Positions 45,799 to 57,689 of a stretch of DNA of 64,000 nt are shown piece after piece; position 1 is the first letter of the stretch; each line of letters opens with the position of its first letter. Under the pieces are notes generated by a model. It had not been told where the DNA came from, ran no database searches, and worked only from the letters and a program-made list of their open reading frames with translations. Position numbers and translations under genes: made by a program. Source of the stretch: Otatea glauca (lineage: Eukaryota > Streptophyta > Magnoliopsida > Poales > Poaceae); the NCBI GenBank assembly GCA_036346275.1, contig CM070722.1, positions 59,557,524 to 59,621,523 of the forward strand. Direction: 5' to 3'.

Positions 45799-48700
45799 AT
45801 GTTGGAGACGAAGCCGCCGTCGCCGGGTTCCGCCGCGGCGTCGGTGGCGGCCCACCACCACCGGCGGTGGGCGGCGCCGCTGCTCGCGTCCGTGCTGCTC
45901 TCCTCGCTTCTCATCTCCGCCTCACTCTTCTTCTCCTCCTCCCGCGCGCTGCTCCTTTCCTTCTCGCCGCTCCCCTCCGCGGCCTCCGCCGAGCCGCTCT
46001 TCGTCGAGGCCAAGCTGCGCCAGCAGCAGATGCGGCCCGACCCCGCCCGCCCGCAGCGGGCCGTGCCCAGGATCGCCTACCTCGTCTCCGGCTCCGCCGG
46101 CGACGGCGCCGCGCTGCGCCGGACGCTCAGGGCGCTCTACCACCCGGCCAACCTATATGTGGTGCACCTCGACCTGGAGGCGCCGGCCGCCGAGCGCTCC
46201 GAGCTCGCCGCCGCTGTGCGCGCCGACCCCGTCTACTCGCGGTTCCGGAACGTCAAGGTGGTCACCCGCGCCAACCTGGTTACCTACCGGGGACCGACCA
46301 TGGTGGCCAACACGCTGCACGCGGCGGCCATCCTGCTGCGCGAGGGCGGCGACTGGGATTGGTTCATCAACCTCTCCGCCTCCGACTACCCCCTCGTCAC
46401 CCAGGACGGTAAGCACAGACGCGATCTGCTCCACCCCAATTCCGCGCTTGGATCGCACAAATACACGATCTCCGATTCAAATTTCGCGTTTGCATGGTCG
46501 CAAAGGGGCAATCTTTGCGCAGCGCAGTGTCGATTGGGGCGAAATCGATTCGAAATTGGGGGCCCTGGAGGCTCCTGGGATTGGAAATTTCAAATTGGGG
46601 TTGGTGGTTGCGTGGAAGGGTTGGGGAGATGCGAACTTTATACGCTTGCAGTTGCCAATTGGGGTATGCATTGATATTTACTATTTAGGTTAATTTATGC
46701 CAAGTTTCTTCCACTGGCCTGGGAATTTGGTAAGATTTGATTACTTTTTCCTTCGTTCCAGGTGGTATCTGGGGAAACCAAATCTTGGGGCGTATTCTTT
46801 ATTTAAATGGAGGCTTCCGCTGCTATGCTCCCCTGAGGCCCTGACTCCAATCTTGCGCTGCCTTTCCTATTTCGATCTACTCCTATATTGTGTTGTTCTA
46901 TTTGTTTGTCGAGATAAATTGGGTTGTGCCAAATTCGGCATCTGCCGCGTGCCCACATTTCTTTCTTCTGGGGTGGTGGCCTTGCGGCTGCGCCTACTAG
47001 GATTATGATTAGGATTTATCTTTGAGTAAGCGGATTTGTTAGGCACTTGGGATTAACACGGCCCTCTCTGTATCTGACTTCTCTTGCCTTCTTTGCAGAT
47101 CTGTTGTATGTTCTCTCTGACTTGCCAAGGCAGCTTAACTTCATTGAGCATACCAGTGACATCGGATGGAAGGAGTAAGCATCAAATATTGCTGAAAGAG
47201 TCAAGTTGGGCAGTGGCTAAATGTATCTGTGTGTGTAGGTATCAGAGGGCAAAGCCTGTGATCATCGACCCTGGGCTATACAGCCTGCAGAAGTCTGATG
47301 TTTTCTGGATTACAGAGAAACGGAGTGTCCCTACGGCGTTCAAGCTTTTCACTGGTAAATGCTTCCTCTTCCTTAATGCTATGATACGAGTCATCTCTTG
47401 TTCTTAGTTTTTCTTCATTTGCACCACCTTGTGTATTTCCCAATTTCAGTTGCTAATTACCGTGTGCATTCACAGAATCACAGTGTTGTGTTTATCATTA
47501 GTTATTTCTTCTTCTGATAATCATGTTCTACGCAGTAATCATAGCTTTTCCTTTTGGTCTATGTTGACTATGCTTGAGACATACAAAAGGAACAATTCTA
47601 ATTTTTTTTCCTGACCTCTTTGTGTTAAGGCTTACATTATTTTTGATTGAGCATTAGTCATGATTTTAAAACTTTTATGAACAGATAGTATTGAGTTTTA
47701 CTAGTTCGCTGTTGAAACCACTGTTATTACGGCGTCGCCTAGTCGCCGCCTAGGCGTCCAGGCGGTTGGCCGGGAGTGCCATGGCCTGGCGACTCGCCTA
47801 AAGATCCAGGCGGCCGCCTGGAAGTCTCGGCGACGTCGCCTAGGCGTCAGCCTGGCGTTGCGGCGACCGACTGCAGGGACTAGGCTCTTTGAGGGCTGCG
47901 TCTGCAACTGTGTCTGCGCTGGACAAAATCAAGAGGAGGCAAAGGAAAGAGGACTCACGGGTGAAGAAACCCTAGCAGGCACCGCCGCCGCTGGTAATCC
48001 CCCTCAGCCTCCCCCTCCTCCTCCGCATCCCCCTCCTCCTTCGCCTCCACCTCCACCTCTCGTGCCCCTAGCTTCCCCCTCTGCCTCCGCCTTCGCCTCC
48101 CGGGCTCCCAGCTCTCCCCTCCGCCTCCATCTTCGGCTCTTCCCCCTCTGGCTGCCGCCGCTCTACGCGTCTGCCGCTAAGCCCTAGCTAACGCTCTGCG
48201 CCTCCGCCGCTCTGAGCTGTGGAGGACCGGAGGAATCGCTCTGCGGCGTCTGCGCCTCTGCTTTGCGCCGCTCCAGCTTTGCTCGGTCCACTTCGTCCAC
48301 TCCAGTTCTGCGCCGCTCCAGCTCAGCTCGGCTCGGAGGAACTGGCGCCCTGCTCGGTGCTCCTCTTGCTGCTGCCGCTTGGCCGAAGCGAGTGCGAGCC
48401 TACGAGGAATGGGATGCGCCGATGCGGGATGTGAGGAATGGGATGGCGAGGAATTGTATGGAATATGGGGAGTGGTCAAGTGGGGACTAGAAAATAATGA
48501 TGTTGCCGGCCTACTGCAATTGTTTTGATAATGGTCTGCCGCAAAAAGATGGATGGGAGGCTGTCGCTGGGAATGGGCCAGGTCAGGATTCCAGCTCTTG
48601 GACCTAGAACTACCATTGGACTGCTAGTGTTGATGGCTTGATGCTGTGTTGCTGCTGCTACCTTGAACATTTTTTTGGTCGCCTAATCCTCGCCTAGGCG

Positions 48701-51700
48701 CCCGCCTAGGCGTCCTGGCGCCCCAGAGGCGACTCGCCTCGCCGGGGCGCTGTGATAACCATGGTTGATACATTTAATTTAATGCCAAGTTGAAAAATTA
48801 GTACTACTAGTATAATGTTCAATAAATGCCACTTAGATGAAGAACTCTGGTCTTCAACAGTTAATATGGGGTGCACTAATAATCACTAGTTCCTACTATT
48901 TCTGGGGACTCACATGTTAATGAATATTCTTTATGAATGCTTGCTGCATCACCAGAATCTCTTGTTATCAAGTGTCAACAAATGATTACTCCCTCCCTTT
49001 TGGTATATTTGTCCATGGCCTCGGGAGTATCCGTTTCAATATATTTGTCCATTGAGGGAATCTAGAGTGTAGTTATTGCAATTTTTCCTGTCTACCCCTA
49101 CTTAAATGCTTTCAAAGATGTTAACTGGTTGTGGTATGCCATTTAATAGGAGTACGTATGTTCATTTCTTAAAAGTATTTTTTAGATTTAGTGCTTCCTT
49201 GGTCTATGCACATGGTGGGCTGTGGACAAATATAGCGAAATGGAGGGAGCAGTAATTAGTTAGAAAACAGATGGTACAACGCACTGTGTAGCATATATCC
49301 AGAAAAGGAAAAGAACTTCTGTAGCAGACTAGCAGTTCAAATGGCACTGGATGGCTTCATTGTAGTTCTCTAAGCACACGATGATTGGGTTGCTTGCGAA
49401 TTTGTATCATACACCAAATTTGTTTTAAAGAAACCAAGAAAAATATTTAGACTATCAAGTCCAATATAATCTTTATGTTTTTGCTCCACTGGTGTCTTCA
49501 AAATAAAATACTGTTTCTTTACAGAGATAGACCAACTTTGCTTCAGGGATGACACAAGTGATAGTTATTTCTTTCCTATTCAGCAGTTAGCAGCATGAAC
49601 GAATTGATCATTTCAGAACATTTACTCTTTTATTCAGTAATCAAATGGCTATGTTGGCATCTGTGCAAATAGAAGTTGTCTATACATTTACACATCCTTT
49701 CTCTGCATTTGTTTTATCCTTTCTTTTGATATTCTCAAGTTGTAGGTATCAAAATTGAATACTGCACTTGGGCTTGCTTCCTCTGGTTAGATAGATGGTA
49801 AATTTCATCGATTCGCTGGGTGATTGAAAATTGCACTCTTTTAATGGTGAGGTACATGGAAAAGTTCTTTTAGAGAGAGAGAGGATAGTTTGTACTTTTC
49901 GTTATTATTTTTGAACCACTAGCAGAGGATCTATGTAAGAATAAGCATCACTCAGAATGCACATTTGATTGGTTGCTAGCACTGCCAATCATCACCTTGG
50001 GTAGTTATAGGTTTGCATTGGTGAAACTGATTCTCTGGCTTTTCTTCATCTAAAATCCTTAGTACTAGTGGCTCTAGTTTCCCATTTTGCAAGTCATAGT
50101 TTACAAGTGACTACGATTGTGTTTGGCTGTTCCCCGTACCATAGTTTATGCTTGGCTGTAAATAAACTATTACATTATGTTGCACATGACAACAAGGCGG
50201 CCGGTATGCCTACTAGCTATTCCTGAAATCGTCAAGATATCATTGTTTGTAGTGATGTTGGAAAAGTCAGTGTCTACTTGCTTCTTCAATCCTTATAAGT
50301 GCTACTTCTGACCTCAGATTATAGCTAATTGAAGTATCTCAGTGTTGCACTAGTAGTTATGTTTGCTTCTTTCCCGTTCTGATGGCACAACTAGGGGTGG
50401 ATATCGAGCCGACTCGACTCGTTGAACTCATTAAGATAACGAGTCAGCTCGACTCGTTAAAAACTCGAGTTGGCTCGTTAAGCTTGTTACGAATGTAAGC
50501 AACACAGCATGTATTGGAAAGATTCGAAGGCTCCTTGTCGTGTCCTGAAACAGATAGAACAACAATCAACAATGTCATGGACCAAAATTGAATGAGAGCT
50601 GGATTGCATGCATGTGTAGCTAGCGGGTCCTTAAATAATTCAAAAGCTCAGAGTAAATATTGTAGAGGCATTACTTAGGAAATGTTTGAGGATAGTTCAC
50701 AAGTCTGACCTTGATCTTGACATTCTGATAACCACAAGTCAATGAGATCGACAATCTGCTTTCTCACTTTGTTCACAGCTTCTGGAGACGAGCATTTGGA
50801 TGAATCACCTGACAAACATAAAATACAAACATCTGAGCATATTGTAGGTGCTAATTCATCATGAAATATTACGATAACGGTGCAACACTGGCATTTGGTC
50901 CTGTAAGCTGTAAGTATGCACTACCAAGAAAATTGTTCTCAACATAAATTCTCCTCTTTCATGCACAACTTCAGATACAGATCGAAGGCCTGTTCAGTTT
51001 GCTCTGAACCTTTGGAGTATTCTGATTAAGCTCACCAACACCAAGTCCTAGCTTCCTTGGTCTAGCTTGCAGTACTTGTCATCATGGTTATCACGGCGCC
51101 CCGGCGAGGCAAGTCGCCTCCGGGGCGCCTGGACGCCTAGGCGAGGATTAGGCGACCAAAAAAGTAGTATATTTGCAATACATGTGTATCAATATTAGTG
51201 TATTTCTCTCAATTTCAGTCTATTTGCTGGCCCACCCCCACACCCCCTCCCTCTCTCTCTCTCTTTCTCTCTCTCTCTCAAGGCCATTGCACTACCCAGA
51301 CTTCTCTCTCTCTCCCGCCGCCACCCCTCCACTCCCTCTCTGTCCCTCTCCCCCTGATTCGTTCGACACCGGCGTCGCCCCTCCGCTCCCTCTCCCCCCC
51401 CCCCCCACCATCCATTCGGCGCTGCTCCCCCCTCCCCTCGTGCGCCGCCTTCCCCTCCTGTGCCGCCCGGATCCGGATCTACCCGGCGCGTGCAAAGCCG
51501 AAGACGAGGCGATGGGCGGAGGCAACGCGGAGCGGTGGCAAGATCGGGGACGGTGCGGACGGCGGCGACGTGGAGACGCTAGATCCGGTTGTCCCTGACG
51601 CCATGACTGCCAGATCTGGTCGCGGGAACGCCGGATCTTGAAGCGACGACAGCGGGAGGCGATGGAGGCGCGCGAGGCCGCGGCGGATCTTCCTCGACAG

Positions 51701-53292
51701 CGGGAGGCGATGGAGGCGCGCGAGGCCGCGGCGGATCTTCCTCTAGCCGAGGTGACCGGCCATGGCGGTCTTCCTCCGGCGACCGGACGCCTAGGCGGCG
51801 CCTAGGCGACGACTTAATAACAAGGCTTGGCATTATATCAGGTCAAATACATTGCAGTAAGCCAAATAACCAAACACCACATATACATGAACTCCTAGCT
51901 GAAAGGGGCATGTTCAGGGCTTCCATCATCCACAATAATGATTTCAAAATTTACATCCCTAAGGTGGAAAGGTGAAGCTTCAGGCTTCCAGCAAACAAGA
52001 GATCGTGACAATGCTGACTAAATACTAGGAGCACAAACAACAATGGAAAACAATGTATTATCATGGAAGCAAGTTAACATCTGGGAAATGCTAACCTTGG
52101 GGACGGCCGGAAGGGAGGAGCCGGAGGGGAGGAGCCCGGTGGGTGGACGGCCGAAGGGGAGGAGCCGGAGGTCTGCTCGGATCTAGCGGTGGAGCTCGAC
52201 CGGGAGGAGCGGGAAGCAAGGGTGACGGCGCGGGGCGGGGGCAGAGGCGGTGGGGTGGCCGCGGCGGAGCGCGTTGGTGAGCGGGGAGGTGGCAGATCTG
52301 GAGCAGGAGCTTGAGCCGGAGGTGCCCAGTGCGGCGAACGCGGGGCAGCGCATTGAGGGGAGGGGAATCGGGTCTGAAGCGAACGGGGCTGGGGTTAGGA
52401 CTTAGGGTTATAGGCAGACAATGTTTTTTTTAAAAGCTCGTTAAGCTCTTTAGCTCGCTCGTTTAACTCGTTTTCTTAACGAGTTCAAAATCCAGCTCGA
52501 CTCAACTCGTTAAGGAACGAGTTCGAGTTGAGTTGAACCGAGTTTCTGAGTACTCGTTAAACTCGCGAGTTTCGAGTTTTTTTTCACCCCTAGGCACAAC
52601 CAAGAATCACGCACTGGAATGTGGTCCTGGAGAAGGGGTTACATTGAGCATATATAATTTAGTCTTTTTTTTTGTCCAATTTTGTTGTCTTGCATGTAAC
52701 ATTCATATTTATATATTTTTTCCACTTCGCACTTGCGGAAGATGAACACATGCCTTTCTGTATGTATCATGTTTCAGGCTCAGCATGGATGATGCTTACT
52801 CATCAATTTATTGAGTACTGCTTATGGGGGTGGGACAATCTTCCGAGGACAGTTCTGATGTATTATGCCAATTTTCTTTCTTCACCAGAGGGTTACTTCC
52901 ACACAGTCATCTGCAATGTCCCAGAGTTTCACAACACCACAGTTAACCATGATCTACATTTCATTTCTTGGGACAACCCACCAAAGCAACATCCTCATTA
53001 CCTCACCCTTGATGACTTTGACGGCATGGTTAACAGCAATGCTCCGTTTGCAAGGAAATTTGGAAGAGATGATCCTGTGCTAGACAAGATTGATCAGGAA
53101 CTATTGGGCCGTCAACCTGATGGATTTGTATCTCGTGGATGGATGGATCTGTTGAATACAACAGTGAAAGGAAGAAACTTTACTGTCGAGCGTGTACAAG
53201 ATCTCCGCCCAGGGCCTGGTGCGGACAGGCTAAAGAAACTCGTCACAGGCTTGCTCACCCAGGAAGGCTTTGATGACAAGCATTGCTTATGA
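45799..53292 (+). CDS. Glycosyltransferase family 14 (GlcAT14-like, type II membrane protein)
   Basis: Four exons, 45799-46408, 47099-47174, 47239-47354 and 52778-53292, join in frame with GT/AG borders to encode 438 residues. A short N-terminal cytosolic tail precedes a single membrane anchor (about 24-45), as in Golgi type II transferases. The Branch (core-2/I-branching) domain begins at RIAYLVSGSAGD (91) and contains LYVVHLD, VTRANLVTYRGPTMVANTLH, DWDWFINLSASDYPL, DLLYVLSDLPRQLNFIEHTS, IGWKE and the C-terminal FHTVICNVPEF, HDLHFISWDNPPKQHP and DRLKKLV blocks. Arabidopsis relatives (GlcAT14A-C) add glucuronic acid to type II arabinogalactan on arabinogalactan proteins; substrate here is inferred from family only. 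Domain residues look complete. Intron 3 is 5.4 kb, swollen by at least four transposons, so splicing efficiency or transcript chromatin state could be affected. Confidence 0.94.
47719..48763. mobile_element. hAT-like non-autonomous element in GT14 intron 3, copy A
   Basis: Termini CACTGTTATTACGGCG (left) and CATGGTTATCACAGCG (right, reversed) form an imperfect inverted repeat. Flanks GTTGAAAC (47711-47718) and GTTGATAC (48764-48771) are an 8-bp TSD with one mismatch, the length used by hAT transposases. Subterminal DNA is packed with GCCTAGGCG palindromes and GGCGACTCGCC-like words. The interior is CT/CG-rich with a proline-rich open frame (47858-48187) lacking any domain. No transposase. Confidence 0.8.
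48989..49249. mobile_element. Stowaway MITE in GT14 intron 3
   Basis: Begins CTCCCTCCCTTTTGGTATAT after a TA and ends AATGGAGGGAG. The inverted words ATATTTGTCCA and TGGACAAATAT lie at each end, the hallmark of Tc1/mariner-derived Stowaway elements. The right-hand flank is CA, a decayed TA. Confidence 0.82.
51083..51825. mobile_element. hAT-like non-autonomous element, copy B, nested
   Basis: Same family as 47719-48763 but inverted. Left terminus CATGGTTATCACGGCG and reversed right terminus CCTTGTTATTAAGTCG. Flanks CTTGTCAT (51075-51082) and CTTGGCAT (51826-51833) differ at one base of 8. Its left subterminal block (GGCGAGGATTAGGCGACC) is the reverse complement of the right block of copy A. 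It contains a CT-rich tract (51246-51282), a poly-C run near 51397, and a 48-bp tandem duplication (51651-51746). Confidence 0.82.
51651..51746. repeat. 48-bp tandem duplication
   Basis: AGCGGGAGGCGATGGAGGCG starts at 51651 and again at 51699, continuing through GGCCGCGGCGGATCTTCCTC in both units with no visible difference. 48 is a multiple of three, but no gene is established. Confidence 0.85.
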
Positions 53293-54064
53293 AACTCCCA
53301 CTGAGATGATTCTGGGGTAGGTTACACGATCAAAATTTGAGGGCGTTTAGCCATTAGCTAGTCATTTCTACTAGCTGAAGAAGCAGCAGATAGGGTCAAA
53401 TCCACATGGATGGAATGGTCAGATAGGTGCTCTTATAGAACAGCAGGAGACCACGGCCATAGGAGGCGGAGATTATACAGCACTAATAGCTCATTACGTT
53501 ATGTTATAGGATTATATCAGCTCAACCATTAATAATGTTGGAATTTTCGGTTTCTCTGTGCTGTGGGTTGTCCAAGGTGGTCCATTCTTCGTCAGAAACC
53601 ACAGCACCTGATCTATTTACCAACCAGTCGCGTGCAAGATTTCGTTGTATTAACTTGTGGATTCTTCTGGGCAAACTGGTACATTTTGACTGGATACATG
53701 TATTCTTTTATTTCTTCTCTTTGTCCACTGCTGAGTATAGCAAGATGTTTGCACGGTTTTCTTGCCCCTCCTTGGATTTTTTGTTAAAAGATAAATGTAA
53801 TAGTAAGTGCAGTTGAGGTCTGATGTTTGCATTGTTGTCTGGATCGTTTAAACTGGGTGTCAATTATCAGACCTGACGACTAATATTATCAAACTGGTGG
53901 AGTGCTAATCTAGATGTGCAGCCTTTCCCACATCATTTGTGTTATTTCTGGTTTGGTTAGACATCTAAACAGCATTGCACATAATCCTGTTTAATGTTAT
54001 TTGGAAGTTACTATGGTCTGTACTTGATTGGGTATATTAGCAGCAATGTCATTTCAGATAGGAT
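53293..54064 (+). other. 3-prime UTR and flank of the GT14 gene
   Basis: Directly follows the TGA-terminated exon 4. Candidate poly(A) sequences lie around 53520-53810 (for example AATAATG at 53531 and AAATGTAATAGT near 53794). No separate gene seen. Confidence 0.5.
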
Positions 54065-54210
54065 GCAGTGTCCTTTATGCACGCTTTCAGCTGAACAAAA
54101 CAACATTTCACTCTCCAGACTGCAGTAACTTTCTGGAAGCACTCTAATATCTTGCACGCTGAATCACTGACATGTTCAATAGCTTGTCTCTGTCCCTGGT
54201 TCTATTCTGT

Positions 54211-56532
54211 CAGCTTATCGAGCTTCTTGCCAATATTTTCGCCATGTAGCAGCCCTGCGAAAGCCGATGGGACGCGCTCCAGCCCATCGGAGATGTCCTC
54301 GATCACCTGGATTTTGCCCTGATGGATCCAATCTCCGATTAGTCCGACGGAGTCGGCGAACCTCGTCAGGAAATCCCAGCAAGAACTCTAAAGGTGATGC
54401 GCTTGTAGATCGCCTCCATTAGGTCCAGCACGGGTGTATTCGGAGATCACTTGCAGACGGCGACGCGGCCATACGTGTGCATGTTTGCGGCCTCTAGCAT
54501 CTAGCCGCCGACGTTCTCGAAGTTCACGTCAATTCCATCGGGGAAGTACCAATCAGATTTTGCAAACGCATGGAACTCACATTTTAGCGGACTCTGAACA
54601 CACGTTTCATATGTTTTGGGAAGAGCATGAACTGCAGAGTTGACGTTTTCAGTGCTGATTTCAGACCAGGCTCCTCCTTGTAGTTAAAAGCGTCATCAAA
54701 TCCCAGCTTGTCTTTCAACATGTCTACCTGTGAATAGATTTATGAATTTCATGACCAGGATATTTTTTTATTTCCAGCATTCTGATTTTCGTGACTAAGT
54801 GGTCGTAGATCATACACTGCTGTTACAAAAGAATGCCGATTTGGACTTCATCAGTCTTCAAAACATAACTTTGAGCATTAATTTCTATTGTAATATATTA
54901 ATAAAATTCAATAAAAATTATAATATTATGAACGTACTTTTCAAGATAAATCTACACATATAATTTTTATGTATCTAATAGAATATCTAAAAACATATTT
55001 ATAACTAAATTTTCGAAAGTTTGATTGCATAAACGACATTCTCGCGACGTGAGAGAGTAAATAATTTGTCCCCATCCTACAAACTGAACTGGTACTAATT
55101 TTACAAGCCGAAAAAAAAACGAAAGTGACCATTTATATCCCTGATTTTCATTCCTTATACCAGACCCAAATTAGCTAATCCTTGGATCCTTGTTCTTACC
55201 GAAAATAGAAAACAAATAGTTTCTCTGAGAATCTTATGTTTTACGCTTACCTTGGCCTTGCTACCGGCGCACCCGACGACATAGCAGCCGGCGAGCTTGG
55301 CGAGCTGGCCGACGAGGCTGCCGACGGAGCCCGATGCCGCCGAGACGAACACCTTCTCCCCTCTCTGCGGCTTGCACACCACGTAGAACCCGCCGTACGC
55401 CGTCATCCCGCTCGTCCCTGCAGCTTGGCAGCACGCACACACGCCAAGATTCAGAAAGTCCACAAAAAACCACGACAAAAATACTCCAGGAGGACGCGAC
55501 CGGTCACCTATAGCACGCTGAGTTGGTCGGACAAGGGGAAGCCGGAGGCCTCGTTCTTGGACATGAGCATACCGGGTATAGGCAGATTCCGGCGCTCTAA
55601 AAATTTGAAAAATATTGGTAGATATCATTTTAATAGGTTAAATTTGTTGATTGAATTTGTTTCGATTTTGATGATTTTTTGCGAGGGGCACCCCTTCTCC
55701 TAAAGTTATGAGGCTATTTTGCCGAGTTATTCAGAGAGAGTTGTCTCGCGCCACTAGGTATTCTCTACCTACCCACCTGTGTCGGTTTCATGTACAGGTA
55801 TCATTTTGTTGAAAATCTTTCGCATCTCTCTAAAATTGCAGTCGTGGTAAGATCTTAGCTTATTAAAATTGCAAGAACTCCCAAGCACACGTATTAACTA
55901 GAAAGAAAATAAATAATAGAATGCTCGTTATTTATCTAACAGTACAACGTAGACTCTATACCAATGTTACCTTAGAGCTATTTGTATTTTACTTTTAGCA
56001 ACATTTAAATATATATGTTGGATTTATGTTATTACAAAAGCAATTGTATATAACTATAAAGTTACAGCTGTGAGGTGCGCACTTTTATCGGAAATTTTCT
56101 AGTTTCATGACGGACGCCAGGAGCCAGCCGGAACAGGGTGTAGTCCTCCGTACTCCGCGCTTGCCGACGCCACCACCCCGCCCGCTCCGTACGCGGCGAT
56201 CCTCTTCACAAAGATAAGCAGAAAAGTCGGTAGGTACTGGATTTACAGGACTTGATATATACGGTACAGAAAACTCTGCACAGTTTGGCTTGCGGGATAG
56301 GAGACAGAGATGGGCGGCTCGCCAGTGGTTACCTCGCGCGGGTACGATGAGCGCTGGCGCTGCTTATGCGGTTGAGCTGGTAGGGGTCGACGGACAAGTA
56401 CAGGTTCCTGACCAGGACCTCACCGGACTTCGGCGTCCATCTCACCAGCGCCGCCTTCACCTTGAAGTCGGCCTCCGACGGGAGCCCCTCGACGTGGTGC
56501 CTGATGGCGACCTACCGGCTCTCGACCTCCAT
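54211..56532 (-). pseudogene. NADPH-dependent alkenal/double-bond reductase pseudogene
   Basis: A full-length but broken copy of the intact gene at 57840-59448. Exon 1 (56532-56333) is 19 bp short through a deletion near 56340-56365. Exon 2 has lost about 35 bp and is split by roughly 500 bp of unrelated AT-rich DNA between about 55590 and 56125. Exon 3 (55418-55252) is almost intact and still reads GTSGMTAYGGF then VFVSAASGSVGSLVGQLAKL. Exon 4 (about 54731-54653) is conserved. Exon 5 (about 54575-54211) has lost its AG acceptor (TTG instead of CAG), carries an in-frame TAG after the ENVGG motif, and has several indels around 54380-54450. Homology extends beyond the coding region on both sides, so it arose by segmental duplication, not retroposition. 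Confidence 0.92.
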
Positions 56533-56613
56533 CGATGGCCAAACATTAAATCGGGAAGAACAATGTGTGGATTGTACACAGACCAGACTACAAGCGAACA
56601 ATATATAAATTTA

Positions 56614-57199
56614 GAGTAAATTTCACAAAATTATAATTTTTTTACAAATTATTAAAAAACTACAGATTTTAGCTTTTATTTCCCAAAAATATAGATTTTA
56701 GAATGACTTGTTTTACAAAACTATAGATTTTTTTGTATAAATTATCAGAAAACTACAAATTTTAGCTTCTATTTCGCAAAACTGCAGATTTTAGGAGAAC
56801 TTGTATCACAAAACTACAGGTTTTATAAGAACTTTTTCATAAAACTACAAGTTTTAGAATTAGTTGTTTCTTGTAACGGGTCTAATAGTATGGGCACATA
56901 TGGCGATCTCACACGCTCTCATTTCCCATTTCACTCACGCTGAGGCTGTCATGTGGGTCCAGACTGTTAGATCCGTTACAAGAAACGATTAATTTTATAA
57001 CCTGTAGTTTTGTGATGTAAGTTTTTCTCTATAGTTTTGTTAAATATAAGCTAAAATCTATAGTTTTCTGATAATATAAGAAACCTATAGTTTTATGAAA
57101 CAAGTTCTTCTAAAATATATAGTTTCGTGAAATAGAAACTAAAATCTGTAGTTTACTAGTAGTTTGTACAAGAAATCTATGATTTTGTGAAATTTACTC
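56614..57199. mobile_element. Mutator-like foldback MITE with exact 9-bp TSD
   Basis: Inverted termini GAGTAAATTTCACAAAAT / ATTTTGTGAAATTTACTC, with exact flanking ATAAATTTA at 56605-56613 and 57200-57208. The arms consist of repeated AAACTACAGATTTTAG-like words in opposite orientation. A short central unique part (about 56880-56990) contains an inverted GTAACGGATCTAAC/GTTAGATCCGTTAC-type pair. It inserted into the upstream flank of the reductase pseudogene. Confidence 0.9.
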
Positions 57200-57208
57200 A
57201 TAAATTTA

Positions 57209-57689
57209 CAACGCACGTTGTAGAATAAGACTAGATTCGTCAGTGGATAGTACATGGAATTATGGATGACATTAGATCCAGAGACAAGGACAAGAGGGCA
57301 GAGCTTAGGTTAGATGACGTGGGAGGGGTTAGACGGAATCATCACTTTTTTTTAGCTTTATAGCAAATTTTTTGGTAAATCTAGTTCCCTTCCGAACGCA
57401 ATTGCAAAAGTAGTTTCATCATGACCGTGAAAACGTTGAACCTCGCTCCCACACCGTGGGAGCACCTACAAGCTCAGGAGAACAGCAAGTCATCGAAGCT
57501 ACTGTATAAGTGTTCTAGTTGATGAGACAGTTATCACGTGCATTTTTTATATAAATAATTTCTATTTCCTTAATATTTAGATGTTGCTTTTGTGTTTTCA
57601 TTTATTATTTCTCTGTTCTTGGTCATCATTGTGACTAAGAGTTGTAGGTAGCCATGTAGCGGTGGAGATGAAAGGGAATATGCTTATTC
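57209..57689. other. Duplicated upstream flank of the reductase pseudogene
   Basis: About 57210-57345 matches 59565-59690 and 62250-62360 (TTGTAGAATAAGACT, GAGCTTAGGTTAGATG, GTGGGAGGGGTT). About 57505-57580 matches the DNA either side of the LINE at 59857-60924 and represents the empty insertion site. Confidence 0.7.

Larger units (their letters stand above)
50392..52592. mobile_element. hAT element in GT14 intron 3 with exact 8-bp TSD
   Basis: Termini TAGGGGTGGA and TTTCACCCCTA are inverted, and the exact direct repeat GGCACAAC sits on both sides (50384-50391 and 52593-52600). Both subterminal regions are rich in CGAGCTCGACTCGTTAA-type words in opposite orientation (50404-50490 and 52435-52575), the binding-site clusters expected of hAT elements. 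There is no transposase. The left half contains an exon-like minus-strand segment (50812-50710: CAG acceptor, then DSSKCSSPEAVNKVRKQIVD and LIDLWLSECQDQG), suggestive of a captured gene piece. A second hAT-like element is nested at 51083-51825. Confidence 0.9.

Noticed and set aside
45867..46693. Long alternative frames over GT14 exon 1 on both strands
   Set aside because: Shadows of a GC-rich exon. Only the frame starting at 45799 gives the GT14 motifs and joins to exons 2-4.
47858..48187. 109-codon proline-rich frame in GT14 intron 3
   Set aside because: Lies inside a TSD-delimited non-autonomous element and is a product of CCTCC-type low complexity.
54211..56532. Calling the second reductase copy a functional gene
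   Set aside because: Lost acceptor before exon 5, in-frame stop after ENVGG, exon-1 and exon-2 deletions and an exon-2 insertion together rule out a full-length product.
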